Source: Candidatus Poribacteria bacterium (GTDB lineage Bacteria > Poribacteria > WGA-4E > PCPOR2b). From it: a stretch of 40,961 nt of DNA. Positions 8,651 through 17,506 of this stretch are shown piece after piece. A program made the translations under genes and the position numbers. Where the stretch lies: NCBI GenBank assembly GCA_022822785.1, contig JAJEAL010000011.1:1-40961 (forward strand), read 5' to 3'. Position 1 is the first letter of the stretch. Each line of letters begins with the position of its first letter. Under the pieces are notes generated by a model. That model saw nothing but the letters and a program-made list of their open reading frames with translations, was not told the origin of the DNA and did no database searches.

Positions 8651-9469
8651 ATGAACTCAGAATTTAAGATAAGCCCAAAACTGAAAAAGTGGCTCAAATG
8701 GATGGAGACTATCCAGAGCGAGATTCAAAAGCTGCTGCGAGATACAAACATGTTCTGGGAAGTCCAAGACATCATCCGTGAGAACTCGCGGATTCAAAAG
8801 CCCAGTGTTTTCTATAGCTACCTTGGGAGAACCTATCTTTCTCATGCGTTAGCAGGGCTGCGGCGGCAAATTAAACCGCAGAAGGACAGCATATCTTTTG
8901 TAGGATTGCTTGATGAGATTGCTAAAAACCCGGAAGAGCTGTCTCGCAGCTACTACCGTTCACTCTGTACTTATCCTGATGGACCTGACATCAGCCAAAT
9001 TGAGATGGAGGGTAGGCAGGAACTTGAAGCGGTAGGGATTACTGATAATTCTCAACTGAAAGATTTGATACAGATGGCTGATTTTGCACCATACACAGAT
9101 GCCAGCGGAGAGCACGTTTGTCCCAAGATGGTGAAAGGCGATTTGAATGCACTCAAATCAGTAGTAGAAAAACATGAGGAATTTGCTGATAAAAGGATTG
9201 CACATTGGGATAAGAGCGAGCCAGAAGTTATACCGACATTCGGGGAACTGGATGACTGCATTAAATTACTGGATAAGACGTATGTGAAGTATCACCTCCT
9301 GTTTTATGCTGAGTCTATAGATACGTTGATGCCAACCTATCAATATGAGTGGAAGAAGATTTTTTTGGAACCGTGGTTAAAGGCTGTCGCTGGAAGTGCG
9401 AAAGGGCTGATTCACATCCGTGAAGATTTTGACGATGAGCTTCCAGGTTTCAAAGAGTACATGGAATGA
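8651..9469 (+). CDS. AbiU2-like HEPN-superfamily protein
   Basis: The 272-residue helical protein carries YLGRTYLSHALAGLRRQI and DSISFVGLLDEI near residues 57-90, and EEFADKRIAHWDK near 177-188, the pattern I associate with AbiU2-type HEPN proteins. In many HEPN members the last motif is R-[ND]-K-x-x-A-H. Here the first Arg position is Ala (F-A-D-K-R-I-A-H), with R182 and H185 present, so RNase activity is uncertain. GAGAAGG precedes the ATG. Its stop overlaps the PIN-domain gene by ATGA, so the two are translationally coupled. Likely a toxin-antitoxin or abortive-infection component; exact role unknown. Confidence 0.6.
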   Translation: MNSEFKISPKLKKWLKWMETIQSEIQKLLRDTNMFWEVQDIIRENSRIQKPSVFYSYLGRTYLSHALAGLRRQIKPQKDSISFVGLLDEIAKNPEELSRSYYRSLCTYPDGPDISQIEMEGRQELEAVGITDNSQLKDLIQMADFAPYTDASGEHVCPKMVKGDLNALKSVVEKHEEFADKRIAHWDKSEPEVIPTFGELDDCIKLLDKTYVKYHLLFYAESIDTLMPTYQYEWKKIFLEPWLKAVAGSAKGLIHIREDFDDELPGFKEYME

Positions 9470-9852
9470 GATATTTTCTGGATACAAATGCGCTGCTTTG
9501 GTTCCTTGCTAACGACAAAAAACTGAGCCACAGAGCACGACAGTTAATTGAGAGTTCCAGCAACGAGAGCTGCCTCAGCATTGTCAGTCTATGGGAAATA
9601 GCAATTAAAACGGCGTTAGGGAAACTTGATTTAGCCGAACCGTTTGAACAGATGTTCCCAAAACAACTACAGCTTAATCGCATCGAGGTGTTGGATATCA
9701 CAGTTGATAACCTCGTAAAGCTGACCATATTACCTTTTCATCACCGCGATCCGTTTGACCGTTTGATAATCGCTCAAGGGCTTGTTGAAGAACTTCCAAT
9801 AACTAGTGCAGACACAATCTTTGATGCTTACGGCATAAATCGAAAATGGTGA
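9466..9852 (+). CDS. VapC-type PIN-domain ribonuclease toxin
   Basis: The 128-residue PIN domain has all acidic residues of the active site: D6 (FLDTNALLW), E44 (VSLWEIAIK), D95 and D98 (HRDPFDRLIIAQ) and D116 (SADTIFDAYG). PIN toxins of this type cleave RNA in a Mg2+-dependent way and are normally neutralised by an antitoxin encoded directly upstream. Here the ATGA-overlapping upstream gene is instead the 272-aa AbiU2-like protein, and the nearest small antitoxin-like gene is one position further up (8388-8618). Intact and likely functional. Confidence 0.88.
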   Translation: MRYFLDTNALLWFLANDKKLSHRARQLIESSSNESCLSIVSLWEIAIKTALGKLDLAEPFEQMFPKQLQLNRIEVLDITVDNLVKLTILPFHHRDPFDRLIIAQGLVEELPITSADTIFDAYGINRKW

Positions 9853-9974
9853 CAATGCGACAAATACGGAACTAGCATTACAGTCTATAGGGACTTCAGT
9901 TTCTCTAATGTTTTTGGTGTTAATAGTGAAAGGTTTCTGATATGCTTTTACGCTAACCTGTGAGGAGGTATGAC

Positions 9975-10633
9975 ATGCGAATGCAGGCATTTCACGACGG
10001 TCAGATACTGAAGGGGTTGTAACCATAGCAATACTCGTCACAATCAGTCTATTAGGCTGTGGCGATTCACCCGTTTACGATGAAGGCATAGCTACACCTA
10101 TAGAACAGTTACGCGATCCGAATGTAGAGGTACGTTTCCAAGCAGCGGATGTGCTTGTCGATATTGGTGAACCAGCGGTTCCAGCGTTGATTGACGAACT
10201 AGACGGAAGTTGGCCCTACGAATTAGCAACCTCTGCGAGTGGTGTTTTGGCACGGATTGGGGAACCGGCAATACCAGCGTTGGTTAAGGCATTAGATGAT
10301 AAAGAGGTGCTCACTCGGCACGGTGCGGTTCTCGCGCTGGGAAACATGCGAGGGGATACCAGTCCGGCGGTTCCGGCGTTGATAAAGCGGCTAGATGATA
10401 AAATCCTTCTAATTCGTTCGGGTGCTGCAATAGCGTTAGGAAGGACTGGAGTAACGAATGAAGACGCAGTTTTAGCATTACTCGATGTCATGAGCGATGA
10501 ATTCATGCACGGATACGCGATGACAGCGTTCATGGAAATGGGCGCACCGGTCGTGCCGGAGTTGACAAAAGCAACGAACCATAAGAATCACCATATTCGC
10601 GAAAATGCAGCTGCTGTGCTACGGTGGTTTTAG
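9975..10633 (+). pseudogene. HEAT-repeat lipoprotein with a frameshift in its signal peptide
   Basis: GAGGAGG (9962-9968) precedes ATG 9975, which reads 15 codons (MRMQAFHDGQILKGL) to a TAA. One extra base in the G run at 10013-10016 would continue into VVTIAILVTISLLGCGDS, a classical lipoprotein h-region with lipobox LLGC. The frame then stays open to 10633 through HEAT repeats (VRFQAADVLVDIGEPAVPAL, then GVLARIGEPAIPALVKAL and more). The long downstream frame has an internal GTG at 10151, but that would delete the signal peptide. The intact ancestor was therefore a periplasmic-facing HEAT lipoprotein of about 220 residues. Whether the gap is real, phase-variable or a sequencing error is open. 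Confidence 0.7.
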
Positions 10634-10679
10634 TACCCGGTTGCAAACCAGCGATAGTGATCTGGCTTCGCCGTTGCAA

Positions 10680-10708
10680 TTGATGGCAGAGCACTATAGT
10701 TTTATAAT
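10680..10708 (+). promoter_or_regulatory. Sigma70-type promoter upstream of the small membrane protein
   Basis: TTGATG (10680-10685), a 17-bp spacer and a consensus TATAAT (10703-10708), 24 bp before the ATG at 10733. Confidence 0.5.
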
Positions 10709-10732
10709 ACCAACAAGCAGGAGGAAGGATAT

Positions 10733-11122
10733 ATGTTTTTTGCCTTATTGTTGGTCACATTCGTCTTAGCGGCGGTTGTCTCATTTTGCGTTATAAAGGT
10801 CTTCGATAAGCCAATATCGGCTATCTTCAGGCGCATTATTCAGGACGAGATCAGCAGCGCGTGGCATAAATATGTGAAATTTGCTGCTTATGTGGTTGGT
10901 ATTTCCGGAGGAGTGAGAGTACATCAGCTAGAAAGATACATAAGTGCACCTGCTAAAGATTCTCAGATTTTAGAGTTGAATGATAAGCGGTGGATACTAG
11001 AAGTATATCGAACTATCATCGAAACCCTTCAAGCGATCGCTTGGATGTACTTAGTGGTATTTATATTTGCCTTAATTGCATACGTTATAGTTAGGGCGTT
11101 TGAGTTAAGGAGCTCTAAATAA
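10733..11122 (+). CDS. Unknown inner-membrane protein with two TM segments
   Basis: The 129-residue product has hydrophobic segments at about residues 2-23 (LLLVTFVLAAVVSFCVI) and 102-122 (AWMYLVVFIFALIAYVIV). The soluble segment between them contains a weakly hydrophobic stretch near 50-60. A strong GGAGGAAGG precedes the ATG. I do not recognise a family. It appears to be transcribed alone from the promoter at 10680-10708; the next gene starts 75 bp downstream. Confidence 0.65.
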   Translation: MFFALLLVTFVLAAVVSFCVIKVFDKPISAIFRRIIQDEISSAWHKYVKFAAYVVGISGGVRVHQLERYISAPAKDSQILELNDKRWILEVYRTIIETLQAIAWMYLVVFIFALIAYVIVRAFELRSSK

Positions 11123-11197
11123 AAGTAAATGCCCCCTAACAAGTGTGGTAGGTAGGGCTAATCTCCTGTAGAAAGGATTTTACGGTTATAATTACCT

Positions 11198-11776
11198 ATG
11201 GATCTACAACAGATTAACATCAAGGTCTTCACCACAGAAGACAGTCATATCAATTATGAAAATTTCATCAGGGTATTCAACAGGTGGATGGCAGAAGGAG
11301 AACCAGACGAGTACTTGAATTACGCTGATTATTCGTTTACCCATGCAGGTCCCGGCGTTTTGCTAATTTCCAAAAGCACGAATTATAGCATAGATGCGGC
11401 CAGCAATCGTCACGGCTTTCTCTATAATCGGAAGCATAAGGTAGAAGGAGAGAATCGCGAAAAGATTCGTCAGGCGTTCACCGAAACGCTTCAAAGATGC
11501 GTCCGTTTAGAAGAGGCCGACGAACTAGAGAACGCTGTACATCTAAACGGAGATGAGATTCTGTTCTTTATTAACAACCGCCACATCGCGCCGAACACAC
11601 AAGAGATGTTTGAGGCAATTCAGCCGGACTTGACCGCGGTACTTGAGCAGATGTACGGTGGGAACAGTTTCACGGTTGAACGTGCATCTGAAGATGTGCG
11701 GGAACGGTTTGCGGTTCAAATCTCTGCATCTTCAGGCAAAGGAATTTCGGATCTGCTGGCAAACTTAGAAAAATAG
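11198..11776 (+). CDS. Conserved-looking hypothetical protein upstream of MoeB/ThiF
   Basis: The 192-residue soluble product has no signal peptide, TM segment or motif I recognise. It has a mixed alpha/beta appearance, with VLLISKSTNYSIDA, EILFFINNRHIAPNT and a tail ISDLLANLEK. A TATAAT at 11187-11192 lies only 5 bp before the ATG and no good ribosome binding site is adjacent, so a leaderless transcript is possible. The MoeB/ThiF gene begins 41 bp downstream on the same strand, which hints at a shared sulfur-transfer or cofactor role. That link is context only. Confidence 0.6.
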   Translation: MDLQQINIKVFTTEDSHINYENFIRVFNRWMAEGEPDEYLNYADYSFTHAGPGVLLISKSTNYSIDAASNRHGFLYNRKHKVEGENREKIRQAFTETLQRCVRLEEADELENAVHLNGDEILFFINNRHIAPNTQEMFEAIQPDLTAVLEQMYGGNSFTVERASEDVRERFAVQISASSGKGISDLLANLEK

Positions 11777-11817
11777 TAAGAATCAATTCGTGTAGTTTAC
11801 AATGAGGGAATTTTTAG

Positions 11818-12624
11818 ATGCACAATTTTAGCAATGAACAGATTGAGCGATATAGCCGGCACATCATCCTCAAAGAGGTCGGGGGGCTGGGTCAAACCAA
11901 ACTGCTTGAGTCGAAGGTGCTTCTCATCGGGGCAGGCGGGCTTGGATCACCTGCGGGACTGTATCTCGCCGCAGCCGGTGTCGGAACACTCGGAATCGTT
12001 GACGACGACGTTGTGGATGTGAGTAACCTCCAACGACAGGTTCTTCACGGGACGAGCGATGTAGGCAAGCCGAAAACAGAGTCCGCAAAAGAGACGATTG
12101 CGGACATCAATCCCGATGTTAAAGTCGTCACGCATACCGAGAAGATTGTGTCGGCAAATGCTTTCGATATCCTTGGGGGTTATGACCTCATTGTTGACGG
12201 GTGTGATAATTTACCGACCCGCTATCTACTGAATGATGCTAGCGTAATGCTTGGGAAACCAATTGTGCATGGCAGCATTTTTCAGTTTGAAGGACAAGTA
12301 ACAGTTTTTCATCCTGGTAGGGGACCGTGCTATCGTTGCTTATACCCATCGCCGCCACCGCCGGATATGGTCCCGAGCTGTCAGGAAGCCGGTGTGCTTG
12401 GTGTGTTGCCCGGCATCGTCGGGAATGTACAAGCCGTTGAGGCGATCAAAGTCTTACTTGATATTGGGAAACCACTGATTGGTCAGCTGCTTCTATTTAA
12501 CGCTTTGTCAATGGAATTTAAGAAGCTGACGCTTCGGCAAGATCCTGAATGTCCTGCCTGTGGTAAAAATCCGACGATTCACGAACTGATTGATTATGAG
12601 GAGTTCTGTCAAGTACGTTGGTAA
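11818..12624 (+). CDS. MoeB/ThiF-family sulfur-carrier adenylyltransferase (no rhodanese domain)
   Basis: This E1-like enzyme activates the C terminus of a ubiquitin-like sulfur carrier (MoaD or ThiS) with ATP. The 268-residue protein has the nucleotide loop GAGGLGS (38-44), R73 in NLQRQ, the catalytic cysteine C188 (MVPSCQEAGVLG), and structural zinc ligands C171/C174 (CYRC) and C245/C248 (CPAC). It ends at LIDYEEFCQVRW, where longer homologues continue into a rhodanese domain. No moaD, thiS or other cofactor gene is adjacent, so the pathway cannot be assigned; MoeB is slightly favoured by the zinc motif and tail. A terminator follows 22 bp after the stop. Confidence 0.85.
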   Translation: MHNFSNEQIERYSRHIILKEVGGLGQTKLLESKVLLIGAGGLGSPAGLYLAAAGVGTLGIVDDDVVDVSNLQRQVLHGTSDVGKPKTESAKETIADINPDVKVVTHTEKIVSANAFDILGGYDLIVDGCDNLPTRYLLNDASVMLGKPIVHGSIFQFEGQVTVFHPGRGPCYRCLYPSPPPPDMVPSCQEAGVLGVLPGIVGNVQAVEAIKVLLDIGKPLIGQLLLFNALSMEFKKLTLRQDPECPACGKNPTIHELIDYEEFCQVRW

Positions 12625-12646
12625 TCTATCACCCTTACTCTATCCG

Positions 12647-12688
12647 AGCCCCAAGACACAGAAGTATGAAATCTTTGGGGCTTTTTTT
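12647..12688 (+). terminator. Rho-independent terminator after the MoeB/ThiF gene
   Basis: AGCCCCAAGA (12647-12656) pairs with TCTTTGGGGCT (12672-12682) with one bulged base, followed by a T tract to 12688. The following ~130 bases up to the next promoter hold nothing that I recognise. Confidence 0.85.
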
Positions 12689-12820
12689 ATGCGACCAAAG
12701 GCATGTTTTAGAACATTATGTTTGTGCTTGACAGCACTTATGATGGGTGCTATACTTAAGCCTATTCTAAAAATAGTTCTACCCGCAATAAACCCTATCG
12801 GACAGTAGAAATGAGAAGAT

Positions 12821-12849
12821 TTGAACCTATAAACTAAGCATAATATAAA
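12821..12849 (+). promoter_or_regulatory. Sigma70-type promoter for the Ycf48-like gene
   Basis: TTGAAC (12821-12826), a 17-bp spacer and TATAAA (12844-12849), 24 bp before the ATG. GAAAGGAG provides the ribosome binding site. Confidence 0.5.
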
Positions 12850-12873
12850 GGCTGTGAAAGGAGCTACTGAATC

Positions 12874-13914
12874 ATGTTGAAGAAAAGTGTAGTTGTATTG
12901 GGACTAGTTGTATTGACCGTTGTGTTATTAACAACCCTGATCCATGCCGCTGGACAATGGAATATTTTGCAACAAATGGACCCAGAGGATGTTAGGGACT
13001 ATAATGGCGTTGCCTTCATCAGTCCCAATGAAGGTTGGGTGGCTGGTGTTTCAGCTTTAGATATGGACAGTCCGGGATATATTGGGCACACCAGAGACGG
13101 TGGCAGCACGTGGGAAAAAGCGGAAGTTACTATCTCTCAAATGCTTACGGATATTTACTTTGTCGATGAAAAACATGGCTGGGCAGTTGGTCAACAGGGG
13201 CTGATTGTCGGCACAACAGACGGCGGTAAACGCTGGGATATTCAAACGAGTAAGGTAGGGAATTGGCTTAAAGGGGTCCACTTTGTCAGTCCCGAGGTCG
13301 GTTTTGCAGTTGGAATGGAGGAAACCATCGTTCAAACTGACAACAGTGGAAGACAGTGGCATGTGCTTCGCGGCGGTGAAGTCGCCTCTGCTGTTGGAGA
13401 TGAAGAAACGATTGTCCTGAACGCTGTTCAATTTATTGATGAATCCACTGGCTGGGTAACCGGAGTAAGGATTAGTCCTGAAACTGGAGGTCAAGACGGT
13501 CTCGTCCAAAAGACAACTGACGGGGGACAAAATTGGGTCGATCAACCCACAAATATTCCAGATATTCTCGAAGACATCTTCTTTGTAGATGCCAATAACG
13601 GTTGGGCGGTTGGCGAAAATGGCATTGTCTTGCACACTGCAAATGGAGGCGAGAGCTGGGATATTCAAACGAGCGGAACAGAAGAAAAGCTGTTGAGCGT
13701 CGGCTTTGCCGATAACAATACCGGTTGGGCAGCAGGGGGTGGATTGGGTGTCAGCGTTCTTATTCATACAGCTGACGGTGGAGCAACCTGGGAAGCGCAG
13801 ACTATTGATGACCCCATCATCAGCAAGGTCCCTGCCAACGATATTTTTGTCCTAGATGCTGATAACATCTGGGTCACCGGCAATAACGGCTTTATTGTCT
13901 CATCGTCGCAGTAA
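12874..13914 (+). CDS. Secreted Ycf48/Hcf136-like beta-propeller protein
   Basis: The 346-residue product starts with a clear signal peptide (LVVLTVVLLTTLIHA, cleavage near residue 26). It then has repeated blades with the Ycf48/BNR signature GW-[AV]-G, T-x-DGG-x-x-W, for example GWAVGQQGLIVGTTDGGKRW and GWAVGENGIVLHTANGGESW. The whole mature part is propeller, without extra domains. Chloroplast and cyanobacterial relatives assist photosystem II assembly, but nothing here suggests photosynthesis. Non-photosynthetic bacteria have many such exported propellers of unknown role. The aminotransferase gene starts 62 bp later on the same strand. Confidence 0.88.
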   Translation: MLKKSVVVLGLVVLTVVLLTTLIHAAGQWNILQQMDPEDVRDYNGVAFISPNEGWVAGVSALDMDSPGYIGHTRDGGSTWEKAEVTISQMLTDIYFVDEKHGWAVGQQGLIVGTTDGGKRWDIQTSKVGNWLKGVHFVSPEVGFAVGMEETIVQTDNSGRQWHVLRGGEVASAVGDEETIVLNAVQFIDESTGWVTGVRISPETGGQDGLVQKTTDGGQNWVDQPTNIPDILEDIFFVDANNGWAVGENGIVLHTANGGESWDIQTSGTEEKLLSVGFADNNTGWAAGGGLGVSVLIHTADGGATWEAQTIDDPIISKVPANDIFVLDADNIWVTGNNGFIVSSSQ

Positions 13915-13976
13915 CACGAATCAGTTTGAGCACAACCTTAAGTTAGGAGAATCTATTTTTAAGATTGAGGTGATAG

Positions 13977-15143
13977 ATGAATTTTGCAGATCGAATGGAC
14001 CGTCTAGGAACGGAATCTGCCTTCGAGGTACTTGCCAAAGCCAAAGGACTAGAAGCACAAGGAAAAGATATTATCCATCTTGAAATTGGTCAACCCGATT
14101 TCATTACCCCTGCGAATATTTGTGAGGCTGCCTTTAAGGCAATGAAGGATGGTCACACTGGATATGGTCCGTCCGCGGGGGTATTAGAATTTCGTGAAGT
14201 TATCGCTGAACATATATCGCAAACACGAGGGATAACAATCCATCCGGATGAAGTCACCGTTACGCCCGGCGCCAAGCCCATCATTTTCTTTACTATCTTG
14301 GCACTTGTCAATGAAGGAGATGAGGTCATCTATCCTAATCCTGGATTCCCAATCTATGAATCGGTTGTCGATTTCATTAACGGGAAAGCGGTGCCGCTTC
14401 CACTGCGTGAGGAGGTCAATTTCCGTTTTAGGATTGAGGATCTTGAGGCGTCCGTCTCAGATCGCACAAAACTGTTAATTATCAACTCGCCCCAAAACCC
14501 GACGGGGGGCACCCTAGCAAAAAGTGATTTAGAAGCAATCGCTGAGCTAGCAATTAAGCACGATTTTTATGTATTAACAGACGAGGTCTATTCACGCATC
14601 CTTTATGAAGGTGTACATGATAGCCTCATTGGTCTCCCGGGCATGAAGGAGCGGACGATTCTACTTGAGGGACATTCCAAGACCTATGCCATGACTGGCT
14701 GGCGATTGGGTTACGGAATAGCGCCGATAGAATTGGCGGATAAGATTACACAGTTGACCATCAACTCTAACTCGTGTACGGCAACTTTCACCCAATTTGC
14801 AGGGATTGAGGCTTTGACAGGTCCACAAGATTTTGTCCACGAGATGGTAACAGAGTTTAGAAAGCGGCGTGATGCAATCGTTGACGGTCTCAATGCGATT
14901 GACGGTGTGAGTTGCGTTAACCCCCTTGGTGCTTTCTATGTGTTCCCAAATGTTACACAGCTCCCTCTTTCGTGCCAAGCGCTATCGGACTATCTGCTAG
15001 AAGACGCGGGGGTCGCGGTTCTACCGGGTACTGCCTTTGGTGAATACGGTGACGGCTACTTGAGACTGTCGTATGCAAATTCGTTGGAGAATATTCAGGA
15101 CGCCTTAGCCCGGATGGATTCGGCCATTTCAAGAATTCGGTAG
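13977..15143 (+). CDS. PLP-dependent class I/II aminotransferase (aspartate aminotransferase-like)
   Basis: Fold-type I aminotransferase of 388 residues. Visible cofactor residues are N174 (NSPQNPTGG), D202 and Y205 (LTDEVYS), the Schiff-base lysine K235 (GHSKTYAMTGWRLGY) and R243; the C-terminal carboxylate-binding Arg lies in GYLRLSYA. The N terminus (EIGQPDF, then GYGPSAGVLEFR) is typical of the AspC/alanine aminotransferase subgroup. GAGGTGATAG precedes the ATG. It lies 30 bp before homoserine kinase and may share its transcript, suggesting a role in aspartate-family amino acid synthesis. Substrate is not determined by sequence alone. Confidence 0.9.
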   Translation: MNFADRMDRLGTESAFEVLAKAKGLEAQGKDIIHLEIGQPDFITPANICEAAFKAMKDGHTGYGPSAGVLEFREVIAEHISQTRGITIHPDEVTVTPGAKPIIFFTILALVNEGDEVIYPNPGFPIYESVVDFINGKAVPLPLREEVNFRFRIEDLEASVSDRTKLLIINSPQNPTGGTLAKSDLEAIAELAIKHDFYVLTDEVYSRILYEGVHDSLIGLPGMKERTILLEGHSKTYAMTGWRLGYGIAPIELADKITQLTINSNSCTATFTQFAGIEALTGPQDFVHEMVTEFRKRRDAIVDGLNAIDGVSCVNPLGAFYVFPNVTQLPLSCQALSDYLLEDAGVAVLPGTAFGEYGDGYLRLSYANSLENIQDALARMDSAISRIR

Positions 15144-15173
15144 TGGCTCTTAATTTTCGCAGGTACGCGCTAA

Positions 15174-16082
15174 ATGCCCAATAAAGCAACCGCTCGTGTT
15201 CCAGCGAGCACCACAAACTTAGGACCGGGTTTTGATGTCCTTGGGCTTGCCCTACAACTCTATAGTACGATTTCGCTTGAAGAAATTGATAATGGAACCG
15301 AAATTGAAGTTGTCGGCGTTGATGTAGATAAGATCGCCAACGACGAACGTAATATTGCGTACCGAGCTGCAGATCTCGTTTTCAGTAAGTGCGGCTATAA
15401 GCCGAAAGGATTGCGATTGCTTCTAACAAATGGCATTCCTGCAATCCGGGGATTGGGCGGTAGCGGCACCGCAATACTCGGGGGCTTATTGACGGCGAAT
15501 GCTTTACGTAATGAACCGTTTTCTCGTGCTGAGCTGCTCGATCTTGCCACGGAGTTTGAAGGACATCCTGATAATGTTGCCGCATCGCTGCTAGGCGGTT
15601 TGGTCGTATCTATGGTGCAGGGAAATCGTGTCCATTCAATCCAATTGGACTGCGACTCAAATCTGTGGGTGGTACTAGCAATTCCTAATTTTTCGCTGTC
15701 AACCAAAGCAGCCCGCAGTGTTCTGCCTCAAACAGTTGATTTTGCTGATGCTATCCACAACGTGAGTTGTTCTTCAATGCTAGTCGCAGCTGTCGCGACC
15801 GGCAAGTTAGAGATGCTATCGCTTGCTATGGCAGATCGACTTCATCAACCGTACCGAACTTCCCTTGTCCCTGGATTTGATGATGTAGCTGAATCCGCCA
15901 TGCGAGCTGGGGCATTAAGCGTGGCTCTGAGTGGTGCAGGTCCCAGTGTTGCAGCCTACTGCACAAAGTCAACTGAGAAAGTCGGTTTGGAAATGAGCCG
16001 AGCATTTGAGCGTAATCAGATTTCTTGCGACATCAAGGTGCTAGCCATTGATTCCGCCGGTGCTACCGTACAGATGAGCTGA
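15174..16082 (+). CDS. thrB: Homoserine kinase (GHMP family)
   Basis: Phosphorylates homoserine with ATP, the step before threonine synthase. The 302-residue protein opens with the ThrB signature RVPASTTNLGPGFDVLGLAL. The GHMP ATP-binding loop is at about 88-101 (IPAIRGLGGSGTAI), written GLGGSG where GLGSSG/A is usual, and the C-terminal motif is ALSGAGPSVAAY. The length is normal. Threonine synthase is encoded 4.7 kb downstream rather than adjacent, so the pathway is split across the window. Confidence 0.93.
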   Translation: MPNKATARVPASTTNLGPGFDVLGLALQLYSTISLEEIDNGTEIEVVGVDVDKIANDERNIAYRAADLVFSKCGYKPKGLRLLLTNGIPAIRGLGGSGTAILGGLLTANALRNEPFSRAELLDLATEFEGHPDNVAASLLGGLVVSMVQGNRVHSIQLDCDSNLWVVLAIPNFSLSTKAARSVLPQTVDFADAIHNVSCSSMLVAAVATGKLEMLSLAMADRLHQPYRTSLVPGFDDVAESAMRAGALSVALSGAGPSVAAYCTKSTEKVGLEMSRAFERNQISCDIKVLAIDSAGATVQMS

Positions 16083-16207
16083 ATCTAACCAGCCAATCTG
16101 TTGATTTTCTCCAGCCTATCCCCTATTTTCTGTTTTGTTCCCCTGTTTTCCATCCCTCCCAGGAACGCAGGGGGTATACAACGGTTCCACAACCAAACAG
16201 GGAGCAA

Positions 16208-17506
16208 ATGATGAATACAGACACTGCAAAAATCTACGCAAAAGGCGGCAGAGGGGGAAATGGCTGCATCAGCTTTCGCCGAGAAAAGTTTGTGCCACGA
16301 GGCGGCCCCAATGGTGGCGATGGTGGCCGGGGCGGAAGTGTTATTTTAGAGGTCGCCGAGGGACTGAGCACACTTATCGATTTTCGTTACAACCCTCATC
16401 AGGTAGCGGACGGTGGTCAACACGGCATGGGAAAGCTGATGCACGGGGCAGATGCCGACGACCGAATCGTTAAAGTTCCTGCGGGAACGATTGTAAGGCT
16501 GCCGGGGATGAATGAGGTTATCGCCGATCTGAAAGCAGTGGGCCAGCGTGCGGTTATCGCACGCGGTGGGATTGGCGGCAAAGGAAACGCACGTTTCAAA
16601 AGCAGCACATTCCAAACACCGCGCGTCGCTGAAAAAGGAGAGCCGGGAGAGGAACGCACTATCGCCCTAGAAGTTAAGCTGATTGCAGACGTTGGCTTGG
16701 TTGGTTATCCAAATTCAGGGAAATCGACGCTGCTCGCACGGACTTCTGCGGCTAAACCGAAAATTGCGGACTATCCTTTTACAACACTGACCCCTAATCT
16801 GGGCGTTGTCCGAGTCGATCTTGAGCACAACTTTGTACTTGCAGATATCCCGGGACTTATCGAGGGGGCACACGAAGGATTAGGACTTGGGCATGATTTT
16901 CTACGGCATATCGAACGGACGAAAATGCTCCTCCACGTTATTGATGCGGCTGCTATCGATGGACGTGATCCAATTGCCGATTACGAACAGATCAACACGG
17001 AACTCGAACGGTACAACTCTCGCTTAGCCCGTATACCACAGTTAATTGTCCTCAATAAAATCGATCTTCCTGATACACAGGTTAACTTGCAGCGACTCAA
17101 AGATTATTTCGGGAGACGCCGTGTCTTTCCAATCTCTGCGGTCACGGGTACAGGAGTAGACCGGGTGGTACGGGCAACCTACCAACTCCTGCAGCGAATA
17201 AATGAACGCATTCGTGAGCGGCAAGAGATTACGGAGTCTCAACCTACCTTCCATATTCCCAAACCTGATGAACGATTTGAACTGATTACGAAAAATAATC
17301 GTTTTATTGTGCGTGGCGAGGAACCGCGTCGTGCTGTTCTGATGACCGATATGGAAAATGATCAGGCACTTGTTCTCCTCCATCGAAAGCTGCAAAAAAT
17401 AGGTGTCCTGAATGCACTGATCAAAGCTGGTATCACGGAAGGCGATACTGTTCAGGTTGATGCCTTCGAGTTTACGTATAGCCCTGATGAAATCAACACA
17501 CATTGA
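16208..17506 (+). CDS. obg: Obg-family GTPase (ObgE/CgtA)
   Basis: Essential ribosome-associated GTPase, 432 residues. It has the glycine-rich OBG fold (KGGRGGNGCISFRREKFVP, then GGPNGGDGGRGG), a G domain with P-loop GYPNSGKST (166-174), switch TT at 192-193, DIPGLIEGAHEGLGLGHDFL from about 213 and NKID, and a C-terminal OCT-like domain (FIVRGEEPRRAVLMTDMEND). GGGAG precedes two adjacent ATGs (16208 and 16211); either may be used. The 125 bp upstream are pyrimidine-rich without an obvious promoter. The proB start overlaps its 3' end by 20 bp. Confidence 0.96.
   Translation: MMNTDTAKIYAKGGRGGNGCISFRREKFVPRGGPNGGDGGRGGSVILEVAEGLSTLIDFRYNPHQVADGGQHGMGKLMHGADADDRIVKVPAGTIVRLPGMNEVIADLKAVGQRAVIARGGIGGKGNARFKSSTFQTPRVAEKGEPGEERTIALEVKLIADVGLVGYPNSGKSTLLARTSAAKPKIADYPFTTLTPNLGVVRVDLEHNFVLADIPGLIEGAHEGLGLGHDFLRHIERTKMLLHVIDAAAIDGRDPIADYEQINTELERYNSRLARIPQLIVLNKIDLPDTQVNLQRLKDYFGRRRVFPISAVTGTGVDRVVRATYQLLQRINERIRERQEITESQPTFHIPKPDERFELITKNNRFIVRGEEPRRAVLMTDMENDQALVLLHRKLQKIGVLNALIKAGITEGDTVQVDAFEFTYSPDEINTH

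Noticed and set aside
12590-12808. 72-codon plus-strand frame after the MoeB/ThiF gene
   Set aside because: It runs through the terminator hairpin and overlaps the end of the MoeB/ThiF gene; no ribosome binding site or family features.
13057-13767. 236-codon minus-strand frame inside the Ycf48-like gene
   Set aside because: It mirrors the repeated propeller codons and has no recognisable protein features.
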